DNA from: JAPYTY01 sp036338435 | GTDB lineage: Bacteria > Acidobacteriota > UBA6911 > RPQK01 > JADFOI01 | NCBI GenBank assembly: GCA_036338435.1 | Contig: JAYZCG010000049.1 | Span: forward strand, 18,719-82,718 | Length of the DNA: 64,000 nucleotides | Direction of reading: 5' to 3' | Part shown: piece after piece, positions 34,869-43,637 of the stretch | Position numbering within the stretch: position 1 is the stretch's first letter | Layout of the letters: each line of letters begins with the position of its first letter | Made by a program: the position numbers and the translations under genes | The notes under the pieces: model-generated | What the model was told of the DNA's origin: nothing | What the model saw: only the letters and a program-made list of their open reading frames with translations | Database searches by the model: none

Positions 34869-36173
34869 GTGACTATCCTTAATCTCATTTCTCTGGTAGG
34901 TCTCCTTGTCTTAGCAGGTCTTGCCTGGGCAATTGGAGGATTCCGACGACCTGTTGCCTGGAGAACCATCACTGGTGCAGGAATAGTAATGCTAGTGATG
35001 GGAATCCCCGTGTTTATACTCCCCCAGACCAGAGTTCTGCTATTAATTGTCAATGACCTAGTTGTGGCTCTACTAGGTGCTAGCCGGGTGGGCGCTGAGT
35101 TTCTTCTGGGACCACTAACACTCAATCCTGGGGAAACCACTATAGCAGGAGAGCCCTCAGTGGGTTTTGTCCTAGCAGCCCAGGTACTCCCGGCGGTTAT
35201 TTTCTTTGCCTCTCTGATGGCAGTCGGTTACCACGTGGGCATCATCCAGCCTATCATCCAATTATTCGGTCGACTATTCAGAAAAACCTTGCAACTCTCA
35301 GGAGCAGAATCTTTAGCTGGCTCATCCAACATTTTTGTGGGGATAGAATCAGCTACCACTGTTAGACCCTACTTAGAAACGATGACCCGCTCTGAGCTAC
35401 TCACCCTTCTAACCTGTGCGATGTCCACCGTTGCCTCCACTACACTTGCTCTGTATGTGTTCTTTCTTCAGGAACCATTCCCCCAAATCGCTGGACATCT
35501 GATATCAGCATCGGTGCTCTCCATACCCGCAGCCGCACTAGTTTCTAAGCTAATAATCCCTGAAAATGGACAGCCCAGAACTATGGGCTCCCTACCTCCC
35601 CCGGTCGAGTCACAACTCCACAGTAATGCCATGGCCGCACTGAGCGCTGGCTCCTGGGATGGGCTTAGACTCGCCGCTGGTATCGCCACACTGCTCATAG
35701 CGATTCTCGGCTTGGTAGGCCTTATCGACCTGATGCTTAGCAAAGTTATGGCTCCTCTAGATGTTTGGGTGGGAACAACACTTACGCTCCAACAGATTCT
35801 AGGCTGGGTCTTCACCCCCCTGGCTTGGTTGCTAGGCATCGAATCAAGCGATGTCCTGCAGGCCGGACAGTTACTAGGTCAACGCATGCTGTTAACCGAG
35901 GTAGTGGCCTACCAACAGTTGGGAGAAATGGCTACGGCCGAGACTTTGTCCCCACGTACCATATTAGTCCTCTCATATGCTTTGTGCGGATTTGCACACG
36001 TGGCTTCAGTAGGCATTTTTGTGGGCGGTATTACCGCTTTAGTCCCCTGTCGCAGAGATGATTTGTCCTCTTTAGCCTTTCCAGCGTTGGCTGGATCTAC
36101 CCTGGCTACCCTCATGACCGGAGCCCTGGCCGGGCTCTTTTACCACGGCCAGCATGGGATTTTGGGATTTTAG
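34869..36173 (+). CDS. Concentrative nucleoside transporter (CNT/NupC family)
   Basis: The start is a GTG at 34869 with no strong ribosome site. The 434-residue membrane protein matches CNT carriers: VGIESATTVRPYLETMTRSE and TCAMSTVASTTLALYVFFL are the nucleoside-binding and sodium/proton-site helices, and the C-terminal ALCGFAHVASVGIFVGG carries the second core motif. It imports nucleosides with Na+ or H+. There is no nearby nucleoside hydrolase or phosphorylase, so it probably serves general salvage. It converges on a GMC gene through a long inverted repeat. Confidence 0.92.
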   Translation: MTILNLISLVGLLVLAGLAWAIGGFRRPVAWRTITGAGIVMLVMGIPVFILPQTRVLLLIVNDLVVALLGASRVGAEFLLGPLTLNPGETTIAGEPSVGFVLAAQVLPAVIFFASLMAVGYHVGIIQPIIQLFGRLFRKTLQLSGAESLAGSSNIFVGIESATTVRPYLETMTRSELLTLLTCAMSTVASTTLALYVFFLQEPFPQIAGHLISASVLSIPAAALVSKLIIPENGQPRTMGSLPPPVESQLHSNAMAALSAGSWDGLRLAAGIATLLIAILGLVGLIDLMLSKVMAPLDVWVGTTLTLQQILGWVFTPLAWLLGIESSDVLQAGQLLGQRMLLTEVVAYQQLGEMATAETLSPRTILVLSYALCGFAHVASVGIFVGGITALVPCRRDDLSSLAFPALAGSTLATLMTGALAGLFYHGQHGILGF

Positions 36174-36181
36174 ACAAGGCC

Positions 36182-36244
36182 CACTTCGGGGTTTGGAGTT
36201 GAAATCCACAACTTAAACACAGTAAACCCCAAACGCACTGAAGT
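36182..36244. terminator. Nested inverted repeat between convergent genes
   Basis: ACTTC at 36183-36187 pairs with GAAGT at 36240-36244 and GGGGTTT (36188-36194) with AAACCCC (36224-36230). An inner hairpin AGTTG (36197-36201)/CAACT (36209-36213) lies between them. The element fills the gap between the CNT gene end (36173) and the GMC gene end (36286), a position expected for a bidirectional terminator, although the fold is unusually long. Confidence 0.45.
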
Positions 36245-36285
36245 AGACGAGAGAACTAACAGAAATAATGGCATCCAGTCTGCAC

Positions 36286-37842
36286 TTAGAATTCCTGTCG
36301 ATTGTTGGCAATGTACTCGCCAATCCGATTACCTAAAGCTACGATAGTAAGTGTTGGCTGGATTGCCACGGCGCCCGGAATCAACATGGGTCCCACAACA
36401 AATAAATTTGGAATGTCATGAGTTTGGCCATGCCCATTTGTAACCGACTCAGTCGGATCGGATCCCATGCGCAATCCTCCCAACCAGTATGAACCTCGAG
36501 TTGGCCCGTCGCTCCACACGTCTTTGGCTCCGGCTGCTTCGAAAGCTTCTTCCCCTCGTTTCCGGGCCTCTTGGCTCAGCTTGTGATCATTGTCACTAAA
36601 CCGATAGGTGATCTTCGCCGCTGGTATTCCGTATTCATCCTTAACTGAGTCGTCGATGGTAACACGGTTGTCCAGAGACACCGTGGCCCGACCCCATACG
36701 CTCAGGGCTCCGTTATTTCTGAACGTCGCCATGTGACGCACTAAATCGTGACCCCACAACGGTCCCTTTTGATTGGCATAACTCAATGGATGACCAGTAG
36801 AACTAGCTTCAAAAGTCCAGCCTCCCCAATAACCACGCTTCGAATCGGTCTTGTAAAAATGACGACTTTCCAGGTTGTTCAAATTAAATCCCCTGAATCC
36901 GTCAACCTTCTCGTCGTAGGTGCCTCGTATCCGCCCACCCAGAATGCAGGTTAGTCCCCGACCCACTAGGCCCGAAGAATTGGCTAATCCATCTGGAAAC
37001 TGGGAGGTTGCCGAGTTGAGCAGAAGCCTAGGTGACTCTATTGTCCAACCTGCCGCCACCACAAGAGTGGCCTCCTGTTCCTGCTCGACACCTTGAGCAT
37101 CAAAATACACCACACTACGAGCTCTTCCTCGACTGTCCATTCTGATCTGGGTGGCGTAACTTCGGGGGCGCACCTCTACTCCCAACTTTATAGCCTGAGG
37201 AAAGTGGGTTATAGCAGTATTGGCCTTAGCACCAATGGGGCATCCCATCATGCATCCGCCGCAGTAATTACAGGCTGGACGACCTTTGTAGATGCGGGAA
37301 TTAATGGCAACAGATCCAGAATAGGAGGGGATTCCCAACTTGTCAAAACCTCTTTTCAGGAGTTGATTAGCATAAAACAATTCGTGGGGAGGATTTGGGG
37401 GATTTCCCTGGACATAGCCTGGGGTAGCACCGCTAGTACTGCCTGAAACACCCAATTGAGCCTCAGCTTTTTCATAATAGGGCACTAAGTCAGCGTAGGC
37501 AAAAGGCCAGTCAGCCCCCATACCTTCCAGAGTTTCTTGCTTAAAGTCCTCTTCTTCAAAACGACCCACAGCAGCCGTCCAATGATTCATACCACCCCCC
37601 ACACCCCAACTGCTATGAGGAGCTCTTCCTACCCTATCCCCAACTTGTGTAACCGGCATGTTCCACCGGAAGCGTCCCGGCATTTCTAGGGGATTATGAA
37701 TATAGTCGGTTAATGGATTCCACCAGGGACCTACTTCCAGAACCACTACTTTGAGGCCCGCTTCGGCCAGGGCTAAAGACAGGGACCCCCCAGCGGCTCC
37801 ACTTCCCACGATACAGACGTCAACCTTTTCATTTTGTGCCAT
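36286..37842 (-). CDS. GMC oxidoreductase, gluconate 2-dehydrogenase-like flavoprotein with ferredoxin-type Cys motif
   Basis: The 518-residue protein starts with the FAD fold VGSGAAGGS (12-20). Cys191, 194, 197 and 201 followed by Pro202 (CNYCGGCMMGCP) form the C-x2-C-x2-C-x3-CP pattern of 4Fe-4S ferredoxins; Fe-S clusters are known in catalytic subunits of membrane FAD-glucose and gluconate dehydrogenases. The C terminus has GGLRMGSDP and NLFVVGPMLIPG, but the usual active-site His and Asn positions look like Tyr and Gln (YWLGG; QPTLTI), which should be checked. The small Tat-signal subunit encoded just upstream would carry it to the periplasm. It oxidises a polyol or sugar acid. Confidence 0.9.
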   Translation of the reverse strand: MAQNEKVDVCIVGSGAAGGSLSLALAEAGLKVVVLEVGPWWNPLTDYIHNPLEMPGRFRWNMPVTQVGDRVGRAPHSSWGVGGGMNHWTAAVGRFEEEDFKQETLEGMGADWPFAYADLVPYYEKAEAQLGVSGSTSGATPGYVQGNPPNPPHELFYANQLLKRGFDKLGIPSYSGSVAINSRIYKGRPACNYCGGCMMGCPIGAKANTAITHFPQAIKLGVEVRPRSYATQIRMDSRGRARSVVYFDAQGVEQEQEATLVVAAGWTIESPRLLLNSATSQFPDGLANSSGLVGRGLTCILGGRIRGTYDEKVDGFRGFNLNNLESRHFYKTDSKRGYWGGWTFEASSTGHPLSYANQKGPLWGHDLVRHMATFRNNGALSVWGRATVSLDNRVTIDDSVKDEYGIPAAKITYRFSDNDHKLSQEARKRGEEAFEAAGAKDVWSDGPTRGSYWLGGLRMGSDPTESVTNGHGQTHDIPNLFVVGPMLIPGAVAIQPTLTIVALGNRIGEYIANNRQEF

Positions 37843-37868
37843 TTATCGATCTCCTTTAGTTGTGACAA

Positions 37869-38417
37869 TTAGATGGTAGGTTTCTTATCCACATCCGGAA
37901 AACCCTCATTGGCCGAGCAAAAGGCGTGAGTCGTTCCTGCCCGATGTCCTGAAGCCACAAAGATACCAACCGGTGAAACATAAAAAGCCTCCAATGTGTG
38001 TCGTCTAATGACCGCAAAGAAGGTACTGTCCTCGATTTCTTTAAGAAGACTCTGCTGTTTATTGAAATCGAGTCCATAAAAGGCTATACCGAACTGTTCT
38101 TTAGCGTTTTTGTCCAAACTTGCTAAACCCTCTTGATATTGAGGTAACAATGCAGCGTCTTCGGTTGCCCTGGAGTTGATGTGCACTACTACGCCGACCT
38201 CCGCAGCACCCGGATGGGCAGTGGTAGGAATGATCTGGGCAGCAACAGCTGCAATACTCAGAACCTCGCCAGTGTCAAACAAAATAGGATCTGCTGAGCC
38301 CTGTGGTTCAATCAAAACAGATCCAAAAGTATGCCCTTTAACCTCCCGAATAAATGCATACGTGGCTCCAGCCACCAGGACAGTGCCCTTGAGGAATTCT
38401 CTCCTTTTAACACTCAT
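37869..38417 (-). CDS. Gluconate 2-dehydrogenase subunit 3 family protein (Tat-exported small subunit)
   Basis: This 182-residue protein starts with a twin-arginine signal, VKRREFLKGTVLVAGATYAF (Arg5-Arg6). The remainder carries the subunit-3 pattern: SIAAVAAQIIPTTAHPGA, and a segment FFAVIRRHTLEAFYVSPV near the C terminus. In gluconate and FAD-glucose dehydrogenases this subunit is the Tat chaperone and anchor for the flavoprotein, which itself lacks a signal. The GMC partner starts 26 nt downstream. No cytochrome subunit gene follows, so the electron acceptor is encoded elsewhere. Confidence 0.9.
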   Translation of the reverse strand: MSVKRREFLKGTVLVAGATYAFIREVKGHTFGSVLIEPQGSADPILFDTGEVLSIAAVAAQIIPTTAHPGAAEVGVVVHINSRATEDAALLPQYQEGLASLDKNAKEQFGIAFYGLDFNKQQSLLKEIEDSTFFAVIRRHTLEAFYVSPVGIFVASGHRAGTTHAFCSANEGFPDVDKKPTI

Positions 38418-38501
38418 AGCTACATACCTCCTCTAATTAGCCGAACCCTATCACTTAAAACTAATATCCGCAGGCACTTAGACCCCACAGTATCAGTTCA
38501 A

Positions 38502-40484
38502 CTACTGACGGAACGGTTTGCCTATGTGTTCCACCTCATGATCTTCAAAACTATAACTGGGCCCCACCGAGTCAATTTCAAAATCCGCGGCCAAAACCTG
38601 TTGGAGTACAATGATCTTACCACCCACCATCGTCATTAAGGGGCGTATCTTCAAAATATCATCAACTGGGATGGTAAAGTAATCTCGATCAAGAACTGCC
38701 ATATCGGCTAATTTCCCGACCTCCAACGTCCCCAGTTTATCGGGCTTCGTGACATATTCAGCCGCCCAGCTGGTGAACATCTTCATGGCGTGTACTCGTT
38801 CGATACGCTCTTCTGGTTGCCATACCTTGCCATCATAACGTCGTGTAACCAACTGCCAGTGTTGATAGAATGGAGGCTGAAAGCCTCTCCCGATGCTTCC
38901 CTCTCCTCCTTTTCTCAGAGCTCCTCCTCCATAGTGCTGCCCCACCAGTTTTACGCCGGATTCGATATAGGTTTTAAAAGGCAGAATAAAGGGTTCGATT
39001 TTAGGACCGTAATCCGCGATGAAATCAGGAGCATACCGGATATAGTCTGCGCCACAGCTAAGAATAATGCCGTATTTTTTCAAGCCTTCCAGGATATCTG
39101 GCTGCTGGCCAATCACGTCGCAGTGCTCGCCAGTCATGTGCATGTCGTGTACCTGTTGTATGGTCCACCCATTGACCTCCCGAGCTCGATCGATCATCCT
39201 CATAAAAGCACGGGCACTTTCACTGCCACAAATGTGTACTCCAGCAAGTCGCCATCCTGACTTCATGGCATTCTCTAAAACATCCCATGGAAGATCACCC
39301 GGCTTGGGACACACCTCTCGAGATTTAATGTGAGCAGGGGCTGGAACATCAGGGCCAGTACAGGATTCTGGATAATTGGAGTCCCAACGCTCAGAGGCAA
39401 CACCATCAATCCAAAAATAGTCGTCACCGAGACCCTGAAGCACGCCAGTGCGCCGATAGATTTGGCGAGTTTGCTGAGGATCTGTGGGCATGCGATGCAC
39501 TTCATAATGGGCTGAGAAACGAATCGGCATCTGCCCCAGGCTCACCAGAGCCGAATATCCTGACATAATCTTTGGGAACTGGATTCTCGATGCAAAGGTG
39601 GTCACACCCAAAGCAGCAAACTCCTCTGAAAGGATCTTCAAACCCTGTGCCAAAGTAGCAGGGGGAAGCTGTTCTAGAAATAGCTCCCAGGTAATGACGC
39701 TCATCTCCTGGCTCCCTACCCATCCAATAGTCGGGATATCTTGCCCGATATCTACCCCATGCATGGTCTCTTGAATTGACTCCGAATAGCCAGGCATGAA
39801 CTCGTTCAAGGCTTCTAGTGCCTTCGAGTTGATCCAACCTCTAGTAGAGGGGCGTAAAAGGACCGGATTTTCATCACCTCCCCACAAATCAATTGTTTGT
39901 TTGTCGGTTAATCGACGCGTCCAGGACCAAACCCGCAATTCGGTTGGGGCATCAGGATGTGACCGTACGTTGAGCACCACCCAATCCCCAGGATTGGCCT
40001 CTTCAACCGCTTCCTTCAATGCATCTCGAATATTAGCTTGTGTCTCTTCCAGCGTACGTTCGGCATCCGTACTAGCCACATATACACCGTCCGGAGGGTA
40101 TTTGAATCCCAATCGATCTAGATAACGGGTGACTCCACCATACAAGTGAGTATGTGGTTCAATAATGCCAGGAATCAACGTACGCCCTTTCAAGTCCAGG
40201 ACCTTAGTTATAGGTCCAATCAAAGGCTTCATATCATTTGTAGTGCCCAACTGCATGATTCGATGACCTTTAACTGCGACGGCCTGATAGACATTCCCTA
40301 CGTCATTAGAGTTAGAAACATCATCCATACTGACAATGTTCCCATTAACAAAAACGGTATCGGCATAGCCCGACTTGGCTACTACTGGGGACAATTGGGC
40401 AAAGGACGTGGACAACTGAGCTCCGAAAACTAAAAGCCCCAGCCAAAACCCAAGGGACGGTCGCACGACGTTGTAGTGACTCAT
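38502..40484 (-). CDS. Secreted YtcJ-like amidohydrolase (paralogue of 17156-19048)
   Basis: The 660-residue protein has a Sec signal (hydrophobic 11-27, cleavage near SFAQ) and the same domain order as the other copy: ADTVFVNGNIVSMDD, metal site His111-x-His113 in EPHTH, and the closing LADMAVLDRDYFTIPVDDIL. The two paralogues share the C-terminal DRDYFTIPVDDIL exactly but differ in the middle. It lies 84 nt upstream of the Tat-exported GMC pair on the same strand and may be transcribed with it. The 303-nt upstream gap with a palindrome separates it from ubiD. The substrate is unknown; amide or N-acyl hydrolysis is typical. Confidence 0.87.
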   Translation of the reverse strand: MSHYNVVRPSLGFWLGLLVFGAQLSTSFAQLSPVVAKSGYADTVFVNGNIVSMDDVSNSNDVGNVYQAVAVKGHRIMQLGTTNDMKPLIGPITKVLDLKGRTLIPGIIEPHTHLYGGVTRYLDRLGFKYPPDGVYVASTDAERTLEETQANIRDALKEAVEEANPGDWVVLNVRSHPDAPTELRVWSWTRRLTDKQTIDLWGGDENPVLLRPSTRGWINSKALEALNEFMPGYSESIQETMHGVDIGQDIPTIGWVGSQEMSVITWELFLEQLPPATLAQGLKILSEEFAALGVTTFASRIQFPKIMSGYSALVSLGQMPIRFSAHYEVHRMPTDPQQTRQIYRRTGVLQGLGDDYFWIDGVASERWDSNYPESCTGPDVPAPAHIKSREVCPKPGDLPWDVLENAMKSGWRLAGVHICGSESARAFMRMIDRAREVNGWTIQQVHDMHMTGEHCDVIGQQPDILEGLKKYGIILSCGADYIRYAPDFIADYGPKIEPFILPFKTYIESGVKLVGQHYGGGALRKGGEGSIGRGFQPPFYQHWQLVTRRYDGKVWQPEERIERVHAMKMFTSWAAEYVTKPDKLGTLEVGKLADMAVLDRDYFTIPVDDILKIRPLMTMVGGKIIVLQQVLAADFEIDSVGPSYSFEDHEVEHIGKPFRQ

Positions 40485-40787
40485 AAAAGATTTCCTCCCA
40501 GACTATACAGACTAGATACCATGATACCGATACCTAGATTGTAAAGAGCCCCGCCCCCGAACACAAAGTAAATATTCTGTTTCAGGCAACAACTTTAGGA
40601 TCTGAGGTACAAGACAGATTGTCTATCTTGTACTCTTTTCAACGCTCATATATTTTATTTAGAATTCATGGTGTTTGGAATTCGTGCATGATAAATTTCG
40701 TTTGATGACAATCCATGCAATACTTCAAATTCAAATAAAATAAAAGTTGTTTCTCCTTTTTCTTTACAATACACACAGTCCGTAAAG
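40485..40787. other. Divergent intergenic region between amidohydrolase and UbiD genes
   Basis: This AT-rich stretch holds no gene that I can support. It contains a 27-nt interrupted palindrome (40607-40633), two GAATTC palindromes 9 nt apart near 40662-40682 and several TA-rich runs that could serve as -10 boxes. It must carry promoters for both divergent genes. Confidence 0.6.
40607..40633. promoter_or_regulatory. Interrupted palindrome, candidate operator
   Basis: GTACAAGA/TCTTGTAC arms (40607-40614 and 40626-40633) enclose a second AGA/TCT pair around a TTG centre, giving a 12-arm palindrome with one mismatch. It lies 123 nt before the amidohydrolase start and 155 nt before the UbiD start. 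The symmetry suits a dimeric repressor; a hairpin in RNA followed by TCTTTTC is the alternative, a weak attenuator. Confidence 0.45.
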
Positions 40788-42242
40788 ATGACTATGAAAC
40801 TCGACCTTCGCCACTGGCTAGATAGTATCGATTCACTTGGGAAACTACGCATCGTCAAAGGTGCGGGGTGGGAAGAAGAGATTGGCGCCATCGCTGATCT
40901 CAACTCCAAAAAAAATCAATACACATTGCTATTTGATGAGGTCAAGGATTCTCCGAAAGGCTTTCGCCTATTAACTGGAGCCCTAATTGACGCCGCACGG
41001 TTGGCAATAACCCTAGGTGAACCAGCAACCCTTAACGACTTGGACCTAGTCCGACTTCTGAAGGATCGGTTAACTTCCGAAAATACGAACTCATCCGATG
41101 TCTCCCCTCGGATGCTGGAAACGGCACAACTCTTTGACAATGTAATGAAAGGGAAAGATGTTGATCTCATCAAGTTTCCCTCTCCAAAATGGTTTGAAGA
41201 TGATGGAGGAAGGTATATCGGAACTGGAGATGCAGTTATCACGCAAGATCCCGAATCAGGATGGGTTAATGTGGGATCCTACCGGATGATGCTCCAGGAC
41301 AAGCAGACCCTCTCGTTATTTTTAGAGGGTCCGCGTCATGCCCGATTTATGATCCAGAAGTATTGGGACCAAGGCAAACCAGCTCCCATTGCCGTCTCCT
41401 TTGGTCATCACCCTCTGCTCCAATTAGTAGCGGGAATCGAAGTCCCGGCTGGAGTCTCGGAGTACGAGTACGCCGGCACCTTCACAAACTCACCTTATGA
41501 AGTCGTAAAAGGGCCAATAACGGGTCTTCCCCTCCCCGCCGACAGCGAACTAGCCATTGAAGGCTATGTTTACGAGGAAACCTGCACAGAAGGACCCTTT
41601 GGAGAGTTCCTGGGATACTATGCAAGCGGAACAACCGAAAGTCCCACCGTCAAAGTCGAGGCCATTTACCACCGGAATGATCCGATCATACTCGGAGCTT
41701 GCGTTGGCAAACCCCCTCACGATAGTGCCTATTTCAGATGTCCTTTAAGAGCAGCTTTGATTTGGGATGTACTGGAAAGAGCTGGAGTAGAAGGTATTCA
41801 AGGCGTCTGGAGTCATGTTGTTGGCTACTCCCGAGCCTTTGTCGTGATTTCCATCAAGCAGATGTTTGCTGGCCATGCTCGAATGGCTGGACATGTGGCT
41901 TGCCAGTGTAAACCAGGAGTCGGCACTGGCAGATATGTAGTAGTTGTCGATGACGACATTGATCCGTCAAATCTTGAGGATGTCGTCTGGGCTCTCTGTA
42001 CCCGTAGCGATCCAGCCACTAGCATTGACACGATCACCCAATCACTGGGAACTCCCCTTGACCCCATTGCCCCTGAAGAGCCAGGAATGCATATTTTGGA
42101 GTACACGAGTGCACGAGCAATCATCTATGCCCTCAAGCCTTTTAGCCAACTCCGTCGAGGTCAATTTCCAAAAGTGGTCGAGGCGAACCCAAAGCTTCAG
42201 GCACAAATTCTAGAAGATTGGAATGAGATTCTGTCAAAGTAA
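40788..42242 (+). CDS. UbiD-family prenylated-FMN decarboxylase
   Basis: The 484-residue protein keeps the full UbiD catalytic set: Arg166 in NVGSYRMM, and Glu268 and Glu273 in TEGPFGE, equivalent to Arg173, Glu277 and Glu282 of Fdc1. These use prenylated FMN to remove CO2 from aromatic, heteroaromatic or unsaturated acids. UbiX, which makes the cofactor, is not in the window. There is no ubiquinone gene neighbour, and the gene is divergent from a secreted amidohydrolase, so a catabolic role (for example hydroxybenzoate or cinnamate-type decarboxylation) is more likely than ubiquinone synthesis. It is cytosolic, with no strong ribosome site before the ATG. Confidence 0.92.
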   Translation: MTMKLDLRHWLDSIDSLGKLRIVKGAGWEEEIGAIADLNSKKNQYTLLFDEVKDSPKGFRLLTGALIDAARLAITLGEPATLNDLDLVRLLKDRLTSENTNSSDVSPRMLETAQLFDNVMKGKDVDLIKFPSPKWFEDDGGRYIGTGDAVITQDPESGWVNVGSYRMMLQDKQTLSLFLEGPRHARFMIQKYWDQGKPAPIAVSFGHHPLLQLVAGIEVPAGVSEYEYAGTFTNSPYEVVKGPITGLPLPADSELAIEGYVYEETCTEGPFGEFLGYYASGTTESPTVKVEAIYHRNDPIILGACVGKPPHDSAYFRCPLRAALIWDVLERAGVEGIQGVWSHVVGYSRAFVVISIKQMFAGHARMAGHVACQCKPGVGTGRYVVVVDDDIDPSNLEDVVWALCTRSDPATSIDTITQSLGTPLDPIAPEEPGMHILEYTSARAIIYALKPFSQLRRGQFPKVVEANPKLQAQILEDWNEILSK

Positions 42243-42268
42243 AGCGCACTAGGTGAATTCACCTCAGG

Positions 42269-42304
42269 CACTTTGGGCTGGGTGATTTCGTCCCAGCCCA
42301 AGTG
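42269..42304. terminator. Strong bidirectional hairpin between ubiD and the PD-(D/E)XK gene
   Basis: GGGCTGGG (42275-42282) pairs with CCCAGCCC (42292-42299), extended by CACTT/AAGTG arms with a single bulged T, for about 13 bp and a 9-nt loop. It sits between the converging ends of ubiD (42242) and the nuclease-like gene (42312). It has the stability of an intrinsic terminator, although the T-run is poor. Confidence 0.6.
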
Positions 42305-42311
42305 TTGTGAG

Positions 42312-42785
42312 CTATCTAGCCAACAGCCGGCAATGCTGGCAGTCAGGAGAATCAGGTGGGGGTTGCGGCTGCTCGACAATCGATAGAACTTCCGAAAGAA
42401 ATTCCATGAAGGCCGGAACATCAATCGGCAGCTCCAGCCAGGTAAATTCTCCATCGAGAGAAGCCATCGTCCCGTTGCCCGAGCCAGAAAAGGCATTTGG
42501 CTCAAAAACAAGTAACCCGAGCCGAGTAATTGGCGAAAGGCCTAATCTGCCTTCCGCCGGATTTTCAAGGGCAAGCATGTACGCATGCAATTGTCTCGAA
42601 TATCCAGCGAGATGCTCATCCCGCCGCGAACTTGTTTTGAAATCAATGATGCCATAGGTATGGTCGTCGAGTTTGATCACCGTGTCGAACCGCCCCCGAA
42701 TATAAACCTTAGACCGCCGAACCGGCACCTCGATGGGAATCGATTCTACCCACGCCTCGCCATGCTCTACGATGCCCGGAGGCAT
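42312..42785 (-). CDS. PD-(D/E)XK nuclease-like protein, N-terminally short
   Basis: The 157-residue frame keeps the nuclease core: GRFDTVI (Asp), then IIDFKTSS (the D-x-K part), a YSRQLHAYMLALE helix and a C-terminal CQHC. This is the Cas4/RecB-like layout seen in stand-alone PD-(D/E)XK proteins of about 250-300 residues. The usual N-terminal 100 or so residues with a SxS..xYxxCPxxY helix are missing, and a stop lies only 7 codons before the ATG, so the protein is either a minimal form or a remnant. It begins 14 nt after the end of the small exported-protein gene upstream. Confidence 0.65.
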   Translation of the reverse strand: MPPGIVEHGEAWVESIPIEVPVRRSKVYIRGRFDTVIKLDDHTYGIIDFKTSSRRDEHLAGYSRQLHAYMLALENPAEGRLGLSPITRLGLLVFEPNAFSGSGNGTMASLDGEFTWLELPIDVPAFMEFLSEVLSIVEQPQPPPDSPDCQHCRLLAR

Positions 42786-42798
42786 TTCTGGGGCAAGG

Positions 42799-43488
42799 TC
42801 AGTGGGTTAGGTTGAGACTGTAGCGAATCTGGGTCCGAAGATGACGTCCCTCCCCGGAAACCTTCTGAACCCACAACTCCAGAGCACCCAGTCGCCCCAA
42901 CCCAACAGTAGTACTTAAAAAGGGGCGGTGCTTCCATCGATCCGTACCGAATTGTAGGCCGCTGTATCCCCCCCCTACCTTGAATATACCCAAATCATAG
43001 TCCAACTTAGCACGTTCAATCAGGTGCTGTGCAACGCCTGCTTTATTGAGGGGAATGTACGGGAAATACACTACTTCACCCGTGAGTCTGGGGGTTATCG
43101 TATAACCGAATAGAACCCAGGGCTGAAAATAAATAGCTCTGTCGGTGGCAGATCCAGCAGCTACCGTGACCAGCCCCTCAAAAATAAGTAGCATGTGATC
43201 GGACCTATGCAGTATAGCTCCACCACCACCCCAAAACTCCCGGTAGTCACCCGTGTCTCCAAAATCAATATAACCTACGTCGGGTAGTATCCACCTTCCC
43301 CTCGTCTGAATGACCTCAAAAAGCCTATAGACACTATCTTTATGCAGTGCCGTTCGGGCAAGAATAGTGGTCTCCGTACGAATGGAATGATCATTCTGGG
43401 ACGAACCTTGCGCGAAAATATTTGATGAAACAGGGACAAGTAAAGTAGAGGTCAGGATGAGGATGAAAACAATTAGTGTACGCACCAT
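42799..43488 (-). CDS. Small exported protein of unknown function, probable outer-membrane beta protein
   Basis: The 229-residue product has a signal peptide (hydrophobic 4-22, cleavage near IFAQ). The mature part is rich in alternating hydrophobic strands and Gly/Tyr/Trp (ILPDVGYIDFGDTGDYREFW, LFGYTITPRLTGEVVYFPY) and ends in IRYSLNLTH, suggesting an outer-membrane beta-barrel. I do not recognise the family. It is 14 nt upstream of the PD-(D/E)XK-like gene and 149 nt from hspQ, with no clear functional link. Confidence 0.6.
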   Translation of the reverse strand: MVRTLIVFILILTSTLLVPVSSNIFAQGSSQNDHSIRTETTILARTALHKDSVYRLFEVIQTRGRWILPDVGYIDFGDTGDYREFWGGGGAILHRSDHMLLIFEGLVTVAAGSATDRAIYFQPWVLFGYTITPRLTGEVVYFPYIPLNKAGVAQHLIERAKLDYDLGIFKVGGGYSGLQFGTDRWKHRPFLSTTVGLGRLGALELWVQKVSGEGRHLRTQIRYSLNLTH

Positions 43489-43637
43489 TTTACGATCTAC
43501 ATCCTACACCAACGACAAACTCTGAGTGAGGTATTGTTAACACAAACACGAGTTTCCGAGAAATTACAAGCATGCTGCTACAACCAATAAGAACTGAGAA
43601 AGCTCTCCTTAGTCGCTCTTCAAACCCATACCACCAC

